A program made the position numbers and the translations under genes. DNA of 64,000 nucleotides from Rhodocyclales bacterium (GTDB lineage Bacteria; Pseudomonadota; Gammaproteobacteria; Burkholderiales; Rhodocyclaceae): contig JACRIZ010000018.1 of NCBI GenBank assembly GCA_016235765.1, positions 26,318 through 90,317 of the forward strand, given 5' to 3'. Below, piece after piece: positions 1 through 8,684 of the stretch. The notes under the pieces were generated by a model. That model was not told the origin of the DNA and ran no database searches. It worked only from the letters and a program-made list of their open reading frames with translations. The stretch's first letter is position 1. The number at the start of each line of letters is the position of its first letter.

Positions 1-90
1 TTGCTTTCCCCGGCCGGACAGGCGCTCGTGGTCCGCCAGGGCTTCTCGCCCGCCCAAGCTGCCGTCAAGTCTTTCCCGGTCGCGGCATAG
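1..90 (+). CDS. C-terminus of a ModA-like molybdate/tungstate-binding protein (partial)
   Basis: The frame is open from the first base and stops with TAG at 88-90, giving 29 residues. It contains LLSPAGQALVVRQGFSPA, which closely resembles the usual ending of periplasmic molybdate/tungstate ABC substrate-binding proteins (LLSPEGQAIL..YGF.PA). The rest of the gene lies outside the window. A Mo/W uptake protein fits well in front of two pterin-dependent aldehyde oxidoreductases. The identification rests on a short tail, so the exact metal and subfamily are open. Confidence 0.6.
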   Translation: MLSPAGQALVVRQGFSPAQAAVKSFPVAA

Positions 91-94
91 GCCA

Positions 95-113
95 CTGTCA
101 CGAAACGTGACAG
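95..113. promoter_or_regulatory. Palindrome upstream of xdhC (site A)
   Basis: CTGTCACGAAACGTGACAG is a perfect inverted repeat with 8-base arms and a 3-base centre, about 145 bases before the xdhC start. It contains TGTCA and TGACA half-sites separated by 7 bases. A second perfect palindrome, CCGCCGACCGTCGGCGG, lies at 121-137. I read the TGTCA sites as probable activator or repressor binding sites for the downstream operon. No clear -24/-12 promoter was found between them and the gene. Confidence 0.5.
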
Positions 114-149
114 TTCACCTCCGCCGACCGTCGGCGGTCATCCGCCACC

Positions 150-168
150 TGTGTCATCAGGTGACACA
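150..168. promoter_or_regulatory. Palindrome upstream of xdhC (site B)
   Basis: TGTGTCATCAGGTGACACA has 7-base arms around a 5-base centre. The core TGTCA-N5-TGACA (152-166) has exactly the geometry of a site at 16164-16178 in front of the ferredoxin/AOR genes. Shared sites suggest that one regulator controls both aldehyde oxidoreductase systems, plausibly the AcoR-like protein encoded at 19916-21817. That link is inference. Confidence 0.5.
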
Positions 169-255
169 TGCCCATTCGCAATTTGCGGGCTTTTCCTTCC
201 CCTTGAACCTTCCTTGATCGAGAGTACGTAGCGACACGAACTCGAGGAGAAGGCC

Positions 256-1095
256 ATGTTGGACATCTACGAAGAAATCGTCCGGATGCGGCAGGAAGGC
301 CGGAGCTGCGCCCTGGCCACGATCGTCAACACGCAGGGCTCGATACCCTCGTTCGCCAGCGCCAAGATGCTGGTCCGCGACGACGGTTCCATCTCTGGCA
401 CCGTCGGCGGCGGCGGCGCCGAGTACGAGGTGATCCAGGCGGCCCGCGAGGTCATCGACGAGGAAAAGCCGCGCACCGTCAATTTCAATCTCAACAAGCG
501 GCCCGGCGTGGATGCCGGCATGGTTTGCGGCGGCAGCCTGGAAATCTACGTCGAGCCCATCGTTGTCGCGCCGAAGCTCTACATCTTCGGCGCCGGCCAT
601 GTCGGCCTGTCCACCTACCGGATCGCGCTGTCGGCCGGCTTCGAGGTGACCATGGTCGACGAACGCGAAGCCTTCGCCAACCGCGAACGCTACCCGAGCG
701 CCAGGGGCATCGTCGTCGCCCCGTACGATGTAGCGTTGGCCGGACTGCATCCGCCCCCCGGCAGCTACGTCCTGATCTTCACCCCCAGCCACCAGAGCGA
801 CATGCAGGTGCTGCGCTGGGCCGTCGATACGCCGGCGCGCTACATCGGCATGATGGGCTCGAAGCGCAAGGTGGCCGGCATCTTCCACGAACTGCGGAAG
901 GATGGCGTGAATTCGGAACGCTTCCGCGCGGTGCACGCGCCCGTCGGCCTGGACATCGGTGCCCAGCCGCCGGAAGAGATCGCCATTTCCGTGGTGGCGG
1001 AGATGATCGCCCTCCGGCGGCGCTGCGCCGCCGCCCTGCCCCATTTGCGCATGGAACCCGCGCAGCCGGACGTCCGGTTGCGCGAGGTCGGCTGA
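256..1095 (+). CDS. XdhC/CoxI-family molybdenum cofactor maturation protein
   Basis: This 279-residue protein belongs to the XdhC family, which binds molybdenum cofactor, supports its sulfuration and hands it to xanthine-oxidase-family enzymes. The N-terminal domain shows the family pattern around SAKMLV and GTVGGGGAE, then MVCGGSLEIYVEP. The C-terminal half begins with a Rossmann-type GAGHVGLS motif and ends with the MMGSKRKV region. The ATG is preceded by GAGGAGAAGG. It leads the operon, 72 bases before the Mop-type oxidoreductase, which is its obvious client. Two or three palindromes upstream probably control it. Confidence 0.9.
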   Translation: MLDIYEEIVRMRQEGRSCALATIVNTQGSIPSFASAKMLVRDDGSISGTVGGGGAEYEVIQAAREVIDEEKPRTVNFNLNKRPGVDAGMVCGGSLEIYVEPIVVAPKLYIFGAGHVGLSTYRIALSAGFEVTMVDEREAFANRERYPSARGIVVAPYDVALAGLHPPPGSYVLIFTPSHQSDMQVLRWAVDTPARYIGMMGSKRKVAGIFHELRKDGVNSERFRAVHAPVGLDIGAQPPEEIAISVVAEMIALRRRCAAALPHLRMEPAQPDVRLREVG

Positions 1096-1167
1096 CCCCG
1101 TTTTCAAACCGTAGCGGCAACTTCCTCAATCCGAGCACCCAAGGTGCATTTCAAGAAGGAGCACGTC

Positions 1168-3927
1168 ATGAAGCGAATCATCATCAACGTCAACGGCGTC
1201 GATCGGCCGATCGTCACCGATACGACCAAGACCCTCGCGGACGTCCTGCGCGACAACCTCATGCTGACCGGCTGCAAGGTCTGCTGCGACAACGGCCAGT
1301 GCGGCACCTGTACCGTGCTCATCGACCAGAAGCCCATCAAGGCGTGCATGGTGCCCGTATCCAAGTACGCCGACACCGGCGCGAAGATCGTCACCATCGA
1401 AGGCATCGGCACGCCCGAGAACCTGCACCCGCTGCAGGTCACCTGGATGCACCACGGCGGCGCCCAGTGCGGCGTGTGTACGCCCGGCTTCATCATGTCG
1501 GCCAAGTCGCTGCTGGACCAGAACAAGAACCCGTCGCGCGAGGAAGTGCGCACCTGGTTCAACCGCAACCGCAACGCCTGCCGCTGCACCGGCTACAAGC
1601 CGCTCACCGATGCGGTGATCGACGCCGCCGCCATCATGCGCGGTGAGAAGAAGCGCGAGGAATTCATGCCGAAGGTGCCGGATAACGGCTCCATCATCGG
1701 CTCCAAGTACCATCGTCCGTCCGCCGTCGCCAAGGTCACCGGCACCTGGGACTTCGGCGCCGACGTCGTCCAGCACATGCCGCCCGACACGCTGCACCTG
1801 GCGCTGGTGCAGACCAAGGTCTCGCACGCCAACATCAAGGGCATCGATGCCGCCGAAGCCGAGAAGATGCCGGGCGTGGTCAAGGTCATCACCTGGAAGG
1901 ACATCAAGGGCAAGAACGCGATCACCGGCCTGATCACCTTCCCGACCAACAAGGGCGACGGATGGGATCGTCCGATCCTCTGCAAGGACAAGGTCTTCCA
2001 GTTCGGCGATGCGATCGCCGTCGTCGCCGCCGACACGGTGGAACATGCCCGCGCCGCCGCCGAGAAAGTCGTGGTCGACCTCGAAGTGCTGCCCGCCTAC
2101 ATGGACGGCTGGGCCGCCCAGGAACCGGACGCGCTGGAAATCCACCCCGGCGTGCCGAACGTCTATTACGAGCAGGGCGTGATCAAGGGCGAGGACACCG
2201 CGCCGATCATGAAGACCGCCGCCGCCGTGGTCGAAGCCAAGACCCTGTGCTCGCGCCAGCCCCACCTGCACCTCGAACCGGACTGCGGTTGCGCCTACAT
2301 CGACGACGACGGCGTGCTGACCATCCAGTCGAAGTCCATCGGCATCCATCTGCACCATGCCATGATCTGCCCGGGCCTCGGCGTCGAGCCCGAGAAGCTG
2401 CGCATCGTCCAGAACGGCGCCGGCGGCACCTTCGGCTACAAGTTCAGCCCGACCATCGAAGCCATCCTCGGCGCGGCTTGCCTCGCCGTCAAGCGCCCGG
2501 TGTCGCTGGTCTATACCCAGTACCAGAACATTACCTACACCGGCAAGCGTTCGCCCGGCTACGTGGAAACCAAGCTGGCCGCCGACAAGACCGGCAAGCT
2601 GCTCGGCATGGAAACCAACTGGTGGATCGACCACGGTCCCTACTCCGAATTCGGCGACCTGCTGACCACCCGCCAGGCGCAATTCACGGGCGCCGGCTAC
2701 GACATCCCGAACATCCGCGGCAAGGGCAAGACGGTTTGCACCAACCATGCCTGGGGTTCGGCCTTCCGCGCCTACGGTTCGCCGCAGGCCTTCCTGTCCT
2801 CGGAAACCGCGATGGACATGCTGGCCGAAAAGCTGAACATGGACCCGCTGGAGCTGCGCCTGAAGAACGCCTACCGCCCCGGCGCCACCACGCCAACCGG
2901 CCAGGTGCCGGAAGTGTTCGTGGTCGACAAGCTGCTGGAGATGATGAAGCCGAAGTGGGAAGAAGCCAAGAAACGCTGCAAGGCATTCAACGTTCCCGGC
3001 AAGCAGCGCGGCGTCGGCCTCTCGGTCGGCATCTACGGTTCCGGCCTGGACGGCCCGGACAGTGCCGGCGCGGCGGTCGAACTGACCGCGACGGGCGTCA
3101 AGGTCTTCGACGCCTGGGAAGACCACGGCCAGGGCGCCGACCTGGGCACGCTGACCTTCGCCCATGAAACGCTGAAGCCGCTGGGCATCAAGCCGGAGCA
3201 GATCGAACTGGTCATGAACACCACCGATCAGCCGAACAGCGGCCCGGCCGGCGGCAGCCGCTGCAACGTCATGGTCGGCAACGCCATCAAGGTGAGCTGC
3301 GAGATGCTGCTCAACGCCATGCGCAAGCCCAACGGCACCTACCGGACCTACAAGGAGATGGTCGAGGAGAAGATTCCGCTGCGCTACGACGGCAAGTGGA
3401 CGGTGCAGAACACCAAGGAGATCGACCCGGTCACCGGCCAGGGCAGCCCCTTCGCCATCTACATGTACGAAGTGTTCATGCCGGAAGTGGAAGTCGATCT
3501 CGAAACCGGCAAGGTGACGGTGGTAAAGTTCACGACCGCTGCCGACGTCGGCACCATCATCAACCGCGCCACGGTCGACGGCCAGATCTACGGCGGCCTC
3601 GCCCAGGGCATCGGGCTGGCGCTGACCGAGGACTTCGACGACCTCAAGAAGCACGTCAACCTGCTCGACTGCGGCTTGCCCTATCCGCGCGACATTCCGG
3701 ACGACATGGAGATCATGTATCTGGAAACGCCGCGGCCCCAGGGTCCATACGGCGCGGCAGGCGTCGGCGAAGCACCGCTGACGGCGCCCCATCCGGCCAT
3801 CCTCAACGCCATCTACAACGCCTGCGGCGTGCGCATCCTCAAGGTGCCCGCGCTGCCGGAACTGGTGAAGAAGGGGCTGGACCTCAAGGCGGCCGGCAAG
3901 CCGGCCATCATCCCTGCTCGTAGTTGA
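1168..3927 (+). CDS. Mop-type molybdenum aldehyde oxidoreductase (single chain, 2x[2Fe-2S] + Mo)
   Basis: The enzyme oxidises aldehydes to carboxylic acids with a molybdopterin (probably cytosine dinucleotide) cofactor. The 919 residues align from memory almost end to end with Desulfovibrio gigas aldehyde oxidoreductase (Mop, 907 residues), and there is no FAD domain. Cluster I ligands are C40, C45, C48 and C60. Cluster II ligands are C101, C104, C138 and C140. The molybdenum domains carry GTFGYKFSP, WGSAFRAYG and GVGEAPLT, with the catalytic base at about E868. I start at ATG 1168 because AAGGAG lies 6 bases upstream. The GTG at 1144 is in frame but has no such site. Electrons probably leave through the Fe-S protein encoded next. 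Confidence 0.93.
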   Translation: MKRIIINVNGVDRPIVTDTTKTLADVLRDNLMLTGCKVCCDNGQCGTCTVLIDQKPIKACMVPVSKYADTGAKIVTIEGIGTPENLHPLQVTWMHHGGAQCGVCTPGFIMSAKSLLDQNKNPSREEVRTWFNRNRNACRCTGYKPLTDAVIDAAAIMRGEKKREEFMPKVPDNGSIIGSKYHRPSAVAKVTGTWDFGADVVQHMPPDTLHLALVQTKVSHANIKGIDAAEAEKMPGVVKVITWKDIKGKNAITGLITFPTNKGDGWDRPILCKDKVFQFGDAIAVVAADTVEHARAAAEKVVVDLEVLPAYMDGWAAQEPDALEIHPGVPNVYYEQGVIKGEDTAPIMKTAAAVVEAKTLCSRQPHLHLEPDCGCAYIDDDGVLTIQSKSIGIHLHHAMICPGLGVEPEKLRIVQNGAGGTFGYKFSPTIEAILGAACLAVKRPVSLVYTQYQNITYTGKRSPGYVETKLAADKTGKLLGMETNWWIDHGPYSEFGDLLTTRQAQFTGAGYDIPNIRGKGKTVCTNHAWGSAFRAYGSPQAFLSSETAMDMLAEKLNMDPLELRLKNAYRPGATTPTGQVPEVFVVDKLLEMMKPKWEEAKKRCKAFNVPGKQRGVGLSVGIYGSGLDGPDSAGAAVELTATGVKVFDAWEDHGQGADLGTLTFAHETLKPLGIKPEQIELVMNTTDQPNSGPAGGSRCNVMVGNAIKVSCEMLLNAMRKPNGTYRTYKEMVEEKIPLRYDGKWTVQNTKEIDPVTGQGSPFAIYMYEVFMPEVEVDLETGKVTVVKFTTAADVGTIINRATVDGQIYGGLAQGIGLALTEDFDDLKKHVNLLDCGLPYPRDIPDDMEIMYLETPRPQGPYGAAGVGEAPLTAPHPAILNAIYNACGVRILKVPALPELVKKGLDLKAAGKPAIIPARS

Positions 3928-3937
3928 GCCAGGATCC

Positions 3938-3963
3938 GCGGGCGTAGTCCTAGCTGCGCCCGC
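3938..3963 (+). other. Hairpin between the oxidoreductase and electron-transfer genes
   Basis: GCGGGCG (3938-3944) pairs with CGCCCGC (3957-3963) across a 12-base loop in the 62-base gap between the two genes. No T-run follows, so it is more likely an mRNA-processing or attenuating structure inside the operon than a terminator. It could allow different expression of the abundant oxidoreductase and the genes behind it. Confidence 0.35.
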
Positions 3964-3989
3964 AGGTTCGTAGTGGCAGGAGGGCGACC

Positions 3990-6239
3990 ATGGACGGCCA
4001 GCAAGTCAAACTCTGGGAATCCCGCTGTATCGAGGAACTCCCACCGGCCTGCACTGCTGCCTGTCCCGTGCATCTCGACGTGCGCGGGCTGGCGGATGCA
4101 CTCCGGAAGGGCGATTTGCCGGCCGCTCACGCCCTGCTGTGTCGCTTCCTTCCGTTTCCCGGCATCGTCGGCCACCTCTGCGAGCATCCCTGCGAAGCAC
4201 CCTGCAGGCGCGCCGAGGCCGGCGGGGCCATCCGCATCAATGCCCTGGAGCGCGCCGTCGCCACGCATGGCCCGGCGGCGCCGACCTTCCGGCGCGGCCG
4301 CGCCCAGGAGAGGAAGCGCGTCGCCATCGTCGGCGCCGGGCTCTCCGGCCTCACCGCCGCCGCCGACCTGGTCGTCAAGGGCCACGAAGTCGTGGTCTTC
4401 GAGGTCGGCCCGCAACTGCTCGGACGCCTGCGCGACGACCCGCGCCTGCCGGCCGCCGCACTGGAAGCCGACCTGGCGCGCTTCGAGAATACCGGCGTCG
4501 AGTTCCGCTGCAACGAAGAATCCGATGGCGCGGCACTCGCCGAACAATTCGACGCCGTCTATCTCGGTACCGGCCCCGCCACGTCGCCCATCGCTATCGA
4601 TCCGCTGACGCTCGCCACCGCCCACCCGAAGGTATTTGCCGGCGGCAGCCTGCGCTACGGCGCGCCCTACTCGGTGATCGCCTCGCTGGCCGACGGCCGC
4701 CACGCGGCGCTGTCCATCGAACGGATGCTGCAGGGCGCCTCGCTGACCGCCAACCGAGACAACCAGGGCAGCCAGCCTTCGCGCCTGTACGTGAACCTCG
4801 CCCGCCACGCGTCCATGCCGCCGGTGGCGCCGGCCGATGTATCGACCGGCTACACGCAGGACGAAGCCCGGGCGGAAGCCGCCCGCTGCTTCCCCTGCCA
4901 TTGCCTGGAATGCGTGCAGGTCTGCCGCTATCTCGAACACTACCAGGGCTACCCCAAGCGCTACATCCGCGAGATCTACAACAACGAAACCATCGTCATG
5001 GGCGCCAGGAAGTCGAATCGCATGATCGACTCCTGCACGCTCTGCGGCCTGTGCGCCGAAGTCTGCCCGGAAGACCTGGGCATGGGCGAAGTCTGCCTCT
5101 CCGCGCGCGAAGGCATGATCGCGAAGGGCAAGATGCCCGTTTCGCACCACGACTTCGCGCTGCGCGACCTCGCCTTCAGCCGCAGCGACGCCTTCACGCT
5201 GGCGCGCCACCAGCCCGGCCACGACGCCAGCGCGCTGCTGTTCTATCCCGGCTGCCAGTTGGCCGCTTCCTCGCCCGATCACGTGGCCCGCATCTACGCG
5301 CACCTGTGCGCGCGCGTGCCCGGCGGCGTCGGGCTCATGCTCGGCTGTTGCGGCGCGCCGGCGCACTGGGCCGCGCGCAACGACCTCTTCGCCGAAACGC
5401 GCGCCGAGTTCCGCGCCGAGTGGCAGCGCCTGGGCAAGCCGCCCGTCGTCACCGCCTGTTCGAGTTGCTACCGGATGTTCGCCGACCACTCGCCGGACTT
5501 GCCGGTCGAATCGCTGTGGACGCTGCTCGAACGCATCGGACTGCCGGACTCAATAGGCGTGCCGTCACGGCTGACTATTCACGATCCTTGTACCACCCGC
5601 CACGAGCACGACATCCACGCCAGCGTGCGCCGGATCGCCGCGCAGTGCGGCGCGACCGTCGCCGAACTCGACGGCGCCGAACGCACCACCTGCTGCGGCT
5701 TCGGCGGCCTCGCCCAATTCGCCAACCGCGAGGTCGCCGACAAGATCGTCGACCGCCGCATCGGCCAAGACGAATCCGACACCCTGACCTATTGCGCCAT
5801 GTGCCGAGACAACTTCGCCCGGCGCGGCAAGCATGCCGTGCACATCCTCGACCTGCTTTATCCCGGCGGCGACGCCGCGGCCCGCCCCGACCCCGGCTTT
5901 TCCGCGCGCCAGGAGAATCGCGGCCGCCTGAAGCGGCAACTGCAGCGCGACTTGTGGAGAGAAGAAATGAACGAACCCGTCGCCGACATCGAGCTCGAGA
6001 TCTCCCCCGAGGTGCATGCCGACCTGGAACGCAAGCTGATCCTGCAGGACGACTTGCGGCAGGTCATCCGCCATGCCGAAAGCACGGGCGAAAAGCTCCT
6101 CGACAAGCGCACCGGCCGTTTCATTGCCTGCCACCGCCCCGTGCGCGTCACCTACTGGGTCGAATACACGGTCGAAAACGGCCGCCATGTCGTGCACTGC
6201 GCCTACAGCCACCGCATGGACCTGGAAACCAAGCCATGA
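3990..6239 (+). CDS. Fe-S/FAD/CCG-domain electron-transfer oxidoreductase
   Basis: A 749-residue composite redox protein. Residues 1-90 form a GltD-like dicluster domain (C13, C21, C25, C64, C68, C72). A Rossmann FAD motif GAGLSGL follows at about 115. I see only one such motif, so a full NAD(P)-binding domain seems to be missing. A second cysteine-rich region spans about 299-360 (CFPCHCLEC, CTLCGLCAEVCP). Two CCG domains follow (YPGCQ..LGCCGAP..CSSC and HDPC..CCGFGG..CAMC), as in HdrD/GlpC. The last 90 residues are a separate unit beginning at an in-frame ATG (5967) with a purine-rich sequence before it. It probably accepts electrons from the Mop enzyme. The gene overlaps the next by 4 bases and contains one copy of the dispersed element (5556-5579). 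Confidence 0.8.
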   Translation: MDGQQVKLWESRCIEELPPACTAACPVHLDVRGLADALRKGDLPAAHALLCRFLPFPGIVGHLCEHPCEAPCRRAEAGGAIRINALERAVATHGPAAPTFRRGRAQERKRVAIVGAGLSGLTAAADLVVKGHEVVVFEVGPQLLGRLRDDPRLPAAALEADLARFENTGVEFRCNEESDGAALAEQFDAVYLGTGPATSPIAIDPLTLATAHPKVFAGGSLRYGAPYSVIASLADGRHAALSIERMLQGASLTANRDNQGSQPSRLYVNLARHASMPPVAPADVSTGYTQDEARAEAARCFPCHCLECVQVCRYLEHYQGYPKRYIREIYNNETIVMGARKSNRMIDSCTLCGLCAEVCPEDLGMGEVCLSAREGMIAKGKMPVSHHDFALRDLAFSRSDAFTLARHQPGHDASALLFYPGCQLAASSPDHVARIYAHLCARVPGGVGLMLGCCGAPAHWAARNDLFAETRAEFRAEWQRLGKPPVVTACSSCYRMFADHSPDLPVESLWTLLERIGLPDSIGVPSRLTIHDPCTTRHEHDIHASVRRIAAQCGATVAELDGAERTTCCGFGGLAQFANREVADKIVDRRIGQDESDTLTYCAMCRDNFARRGKHAVHILDLLYPGGDAAARPDPGFSARQENRGRLKRQLQRDLWREEMNEPVADIELEISPEVHADLERKLILQDDLRQVIRHAESTGEKLLDKRTGRFIACHRPVRVTYWVEYTVENGRHVVHCAYSHRMDLETKP
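5556..5579 (-). repeat. Dispersed element copy a (inside the Fe-S/FAD gene)
   Basis: On the minus strand it reads GTCAGCC, 8 bases (GTGACGGC), ACGCC. It differs at only one base over 20 from the copy in the UbiH-like gene at 37637. It lies within the coding frame near IGVPSRLTIHD. Confidence 0.6.
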
Positions 6240-6442
6240 CCGAAAAGAACGCCGCCGGCCCCGAACTCGCCTGCGCCAAGTGCCAACAAGCACTGGTGCT
6301 CGGCAAGGTCAAGGCCAGCTACCTCGGCAATTCCTTCGAGGTCGACCTGCTGCGCTGCCCCGGCTGCGGCTTCGTCTACGTGCCGGAAGCGCTGGCGCTG
6401 GGCAAGATGCTGCAGGTCGAGCAGGCACTGGAGGACAAGTGA
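6236..6442 (+). CDS. Small CxxC/zinc-ribbon-like redox protein (DVU_1557-like)
   Basis: A 68-residue protein starting at the ATG that overlaps the previous stop (ATGA). It has two cysteine pairs, CAKCQQ near the N-terminus and CPGCGFVYVP in the middle, and ends ALGKMLQVEQALEDK. The pairs suggest one rubredoxin- or zinc-ribbon-like metal site. From memory, Desulfovibrio clusters with a Mop enzyme carry a protein with the same ending, named the DVU_1557 family redox protein. Its partner and reaction are unknown. It is translationally coupled to both neighbours. Confidence 0.75.
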   Translation: MTEKNAAGPELACAKCQQALVLGKVKASYLGNSFEVDLLRCPGCGFVYVPEALALGKMLQVEQALEDK

Positions 6443-7116
6443 TGCTCTGTGCCCTCGAACACCCCTACCAGGCCGGCCGCCATGACGACGACGCGCCACT
6501 GCGCCCGGGGGGCAGCGCCCTGACGCTGCGCACGCTGCGCAGCGCCGGCTTCGCCCACGGCGAACGCATCCTCGATCTCGGTTGCGGCGTCGGAGCCGGC
6601 TCGCGGCTGCTGCGCCGGCACGGCTGCACGCCGATCGGCCTCGACCTGGCGCCAGGCCGGTCCAACCGAACCGCCGTGGCAGGCAACATCGGCGACCTGC
6701 CCTTCGCCGACGGCGCGTTCGACGGCCTGCTGGCCGAATGCTCGCTCTCGCTGGCCGGCTACACCGCCAAGACCCTGACCGAGTGCCGGCGCGTCCTGCG
6801 CCCCGGCGGCAAGATTGCCATCACCGACATCTTTGCGCGGGCAGAGGGCCGCCCTGACGCGGCGCTCCCGGGCTGCCTGGCGGGCATCGCCACGCGTGCC
6901 GACATCCTTGCGGCCCTGGCCGCGGCGGGCTTTGCCGTCCAGCGCTGGGAAGACCACTCCGGCGTGCTGAAGTCGCTGCTGGCGCAACTGATCTTTTCCG
7001 GACGCGACGCCGAGGCCTTGTGGAGCGGCGACGGTGCCGCCCATACGGCGGCCCTGCGCGCCTGCCGCCCGGGTTACTTCCTGCTCATCGCCACCCAATC
7101 GGCAAGGAGTGCATGA
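6442..7116 (+). CDS. Class I SAM-dependent methyltransferase (DVU_1556-like)
   Basis: A 224-residue methyltransferase with the SAM-binding motif ILDLGCGVGAGSRLL at about residue 37, an acidic end of strand 2 (GLDLAP), and the motif VLRPGGKIAITD typical of UbiE/Methyltransf_11 proteins. The ATG overlaps the previous stop (TGATG). It sits between two small redox proteins in the Mop operon, and its substrate is unknown. It could modify a cofactor precursor or a carrier made by this cassette, but nothing in the sequence fixes that. Confidence 0.8.
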   Translation: MLCALEHPYQAGRHDDDAPLRPGGSALTLRTLRSAGFAHGERILDLGCGVGAGSRLLRRHGCTPIGLDLAPGRSNRTAVAGNIGDLPFADGAFDGLLAECSLSLAGYTAKTLTECRRVLRPGGKIAITDIFARAEGRPDAALPGCLAGIATRADILAALAAAGFAVQRWEDHSGVLKSLLAQLIFSGRDAEALWSGDGAAHTAALRACRPGYFLLIATQSARSA

Positions 7117-7117
7117 C

Positions 7118-7573
7118 ATGTCCGACGAAGACTTCCGCGTCGCCGAACTCTCGCTGATCGGCTACAAGTGCAGCCACATCCTGGTGCAGATCGGCCTCGA
7201 TGCGCAGGGCAAGCGCAATCCCGAGCTGCTGAGCGCGATGTCCGGGCTGGCCAGCGGCATGGGCGACGGTCTCACCTGCGGCGCGCTGACCGGCGGCTGC
7301 TGCCTGATCGGCCTCTATGCCGGCATGGACGGCGAAGGCCGCGACGAACACCCGCGCCTGCCGCAGATGCTGGCGGAGTACACCGAGTGGTTCCGCGACG
7401 AGTTCGGCCAGTGCTACGGCGGCATCGACTGCGCGCGGATCATGCAGGACGACCCGCGCCTGCGGCTCGAACGCTGTCCCACCCTGATCCTGGCTGCCGT
7501 CCGTAAGGCCCGCGCAGTGCTGGAGGCCAACGGCTTCGAACTCGACGGCGTCAGCGGCGCAGAACAGGAATAG
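7118..7573 (+). CDS. C_GCAxxG_C_C family protein (DVU_1555-like)
   Basis: A 151-residue protein with the redox-type signature CGALTGGCC near residue 50 and further cysteines C107, C114 and C127 (FGQCYGGIDC, ERC), the pattern of the C_GCAxxG_C_C family. These small proteins are thought to carry a metal or redox centre and often accompany Fe-S oxidoreductases. The start follows AAGGAG by 7 bases and lies 1 base after the methyltransferase stop. The function within the cassette is unknown. Confidence 0.8.
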   Translation: MSDEDFRVAELSLIGYKCSHILVQIGLDAQGKRNPELLSAMSGLASGMGDGLTCGALTGGCCLIGLYAGMDGEGRDEHPRLPQMLAEYTEWFRDEFGQCYGGIDCARIMQDDPRLRLERCPTLILAAVRKARAVLEANGFELDGVSGAEQE

Positions 7574-7577
7574 CGCC

Positions 7578-8684
7578 ATGCCGACGTTTGCCGCCATCAT
7601 CGTCGCCGCCGGCTACTCCTCGCGCATGGGCAGCTTCAAGCCCCTGGCGCCGCTGGCCGGCAAGAGCGCGCTGGAGTGGACGGTCGCTGCCTGCCGCGAC
7701 GGCGGCGTCGCCGACATCGGCGTCGTCACCGGCCACCGCGCCGCCGACTTGGCGCCGGAACTGAAGCGCCTGAAAGTGGCCGCGCTGCACAACCCCGCCT
7801 TCGACACCGGGATGTATTCGAGCATCCGCGCCGGACTGGCCTCGCTCGCGCCAGAGGTGGACGCCTGCTTCCTGTTGCCGGTCGACATCCCCCTGGTGCG
7901 CGCCTCGACTGTCCGGGCGCTCGCCGAGCGCTACGCGGCCATCCGGACGCCACTGGTCTATCCGGCGTTTCGCGGCCAGCGCGGCCATCCGCCGCTGATC
8001 GGCCGCGAACTGTTCGCCGAAATTCTCGCCGGCGACGGCACCGGCGGATTGCGCGCGGTCTTGCAGCGCCATCAGGCGGACGTGGTGGCGGTGGCCGACC
8101 AGTCCATCCTGCTCGACATGGATACGCCGGAAGATCATGCCCGGCTGGCGGCGCGCGCCGCGCACCACCTCCTGCCGAGCGTGGCCGAGTGCGAAGCCAT
8201 GCTGGAGATGCAGGGCGTCGGCGAGCCGCTGCGCCGCCATTGCCGCGCGGTCGCCGCCGTGGCCACCGCGCTGGCCGGACGCCTGCCGGGCGTCGATCCG
8301 CAACTGGTCATGGCCGGCGGTCTGCTGCACGACATCGCCAAGGGCCAGCCCGCGCATGCCGAAGCCGGCGCGGCTCGGGTGGCGCAGTTGGGCTACCCGG
8401 CGGTCGCCGAGATCGTCGGCAAGCACATGGACTTCGACTTCACGGGCGGCCTGCCCGACGCCGCGGCGGTGGTGTTCATCGCCGACAAGCTGGTGCGCGA
8501 GGATCGCCGCGTGCAGTTGGCAAGCCGCTTCCAGCCGGCCATCGACCGCTATGCCGGGCAGCCCGACGCCCTGGCCGCGGCCCGGCGGCGGTACCGCAAT
8601 GCCCGCAACGTGCTGGCGGCCATCGAGGCGCACGCCGGTATGGGCCACGAGCAGATCCTGGCCGGCACGGGAGTGGCGGCATGA
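7578..8684 (+). CDS. MobA/MocA-like nucleotidyltransferase fused to an HD domain (DVU_1551-like)
   Basis: The N-terminal ~195 residues are a MobA/MocA-type NTP transferase: AAIIVAAGYSSRMGSFKPL is the nucleotide-binding start and LLPVDIPLV the metal-binding loop. Such enzymes attach CTP to molybdopterin, giving the cytosine dinucleotide form used by Mop-type enzymes. That is the likely role here. The C-terminal ~165 residues hold an HD phosphohydrolase-like domain (HCRAVA, then LLHDIAKG, then KHMDFDF). The fusion suggests synthesis and breakdown of a nucleotide by the same protein, or binding rather than hydrolysis. The gene follows the previous one by 4 bases and overlaps the radical SAM gene by ATGA. 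Confidence 0.85.
   Translation: MPTFAAIIVAAGYSSRMGSFKPLAPLAGKSALEWTVAACRDGGVADIGVVTGHRAADLAPELKRLKVAALHNPAFDTGMYSSIRAGLASLAPEVDACFLLPVDIPLVRASTVRALAERYAAIRTPLVYPAFRGQRGHPPLIGRELFAEILAGDGTGGLRAVLQRHQADVVAVADQSILLDMDTPEDHARLAARAAHHLLPSVAECEAMLEMQGVGEPLRRHCRAVAAVATALAGRLPGVDPQLVMAGGLLHDIAKGQPAHAEAGAARVAQLGYPAVAEIVGKHMDFDFTGGLPDAAAVVFIADKLVREDRRVQLASRFQPAIDRYAGQPDALAAARRRYRNARNVLAAIEAHAGMGHEQILAGTGVAA

Noticed and set aside
169..255. Sigma-54 (-24/-12) promoter for xdhC
   Set aside because: No GG-N10-GC arrangement close to consensus could be found between the palindromes and the start codon.
1081..1110. Additional dispersed-element copy near the xdhC stop (GGCTGAC)
   Set aside because: GTCAGCC is present on the minus strand, but there is no WCGCC at the required spacing.
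1144..1167. GTG start for the Mop enzyme
   Set aside because: No ribosome-binding site, and AAGGAG is correctly placed for ATG 1168.
1126..3792. 888-residue minus-strand open frame opposite the Mop gene
   Set aside because: It is the antisense shadow of a high-GC coding gene: Val/Ala/Gly/Asp-rich, with no recognisable domain, while the plus strand encodes a clear Mop enzyme.
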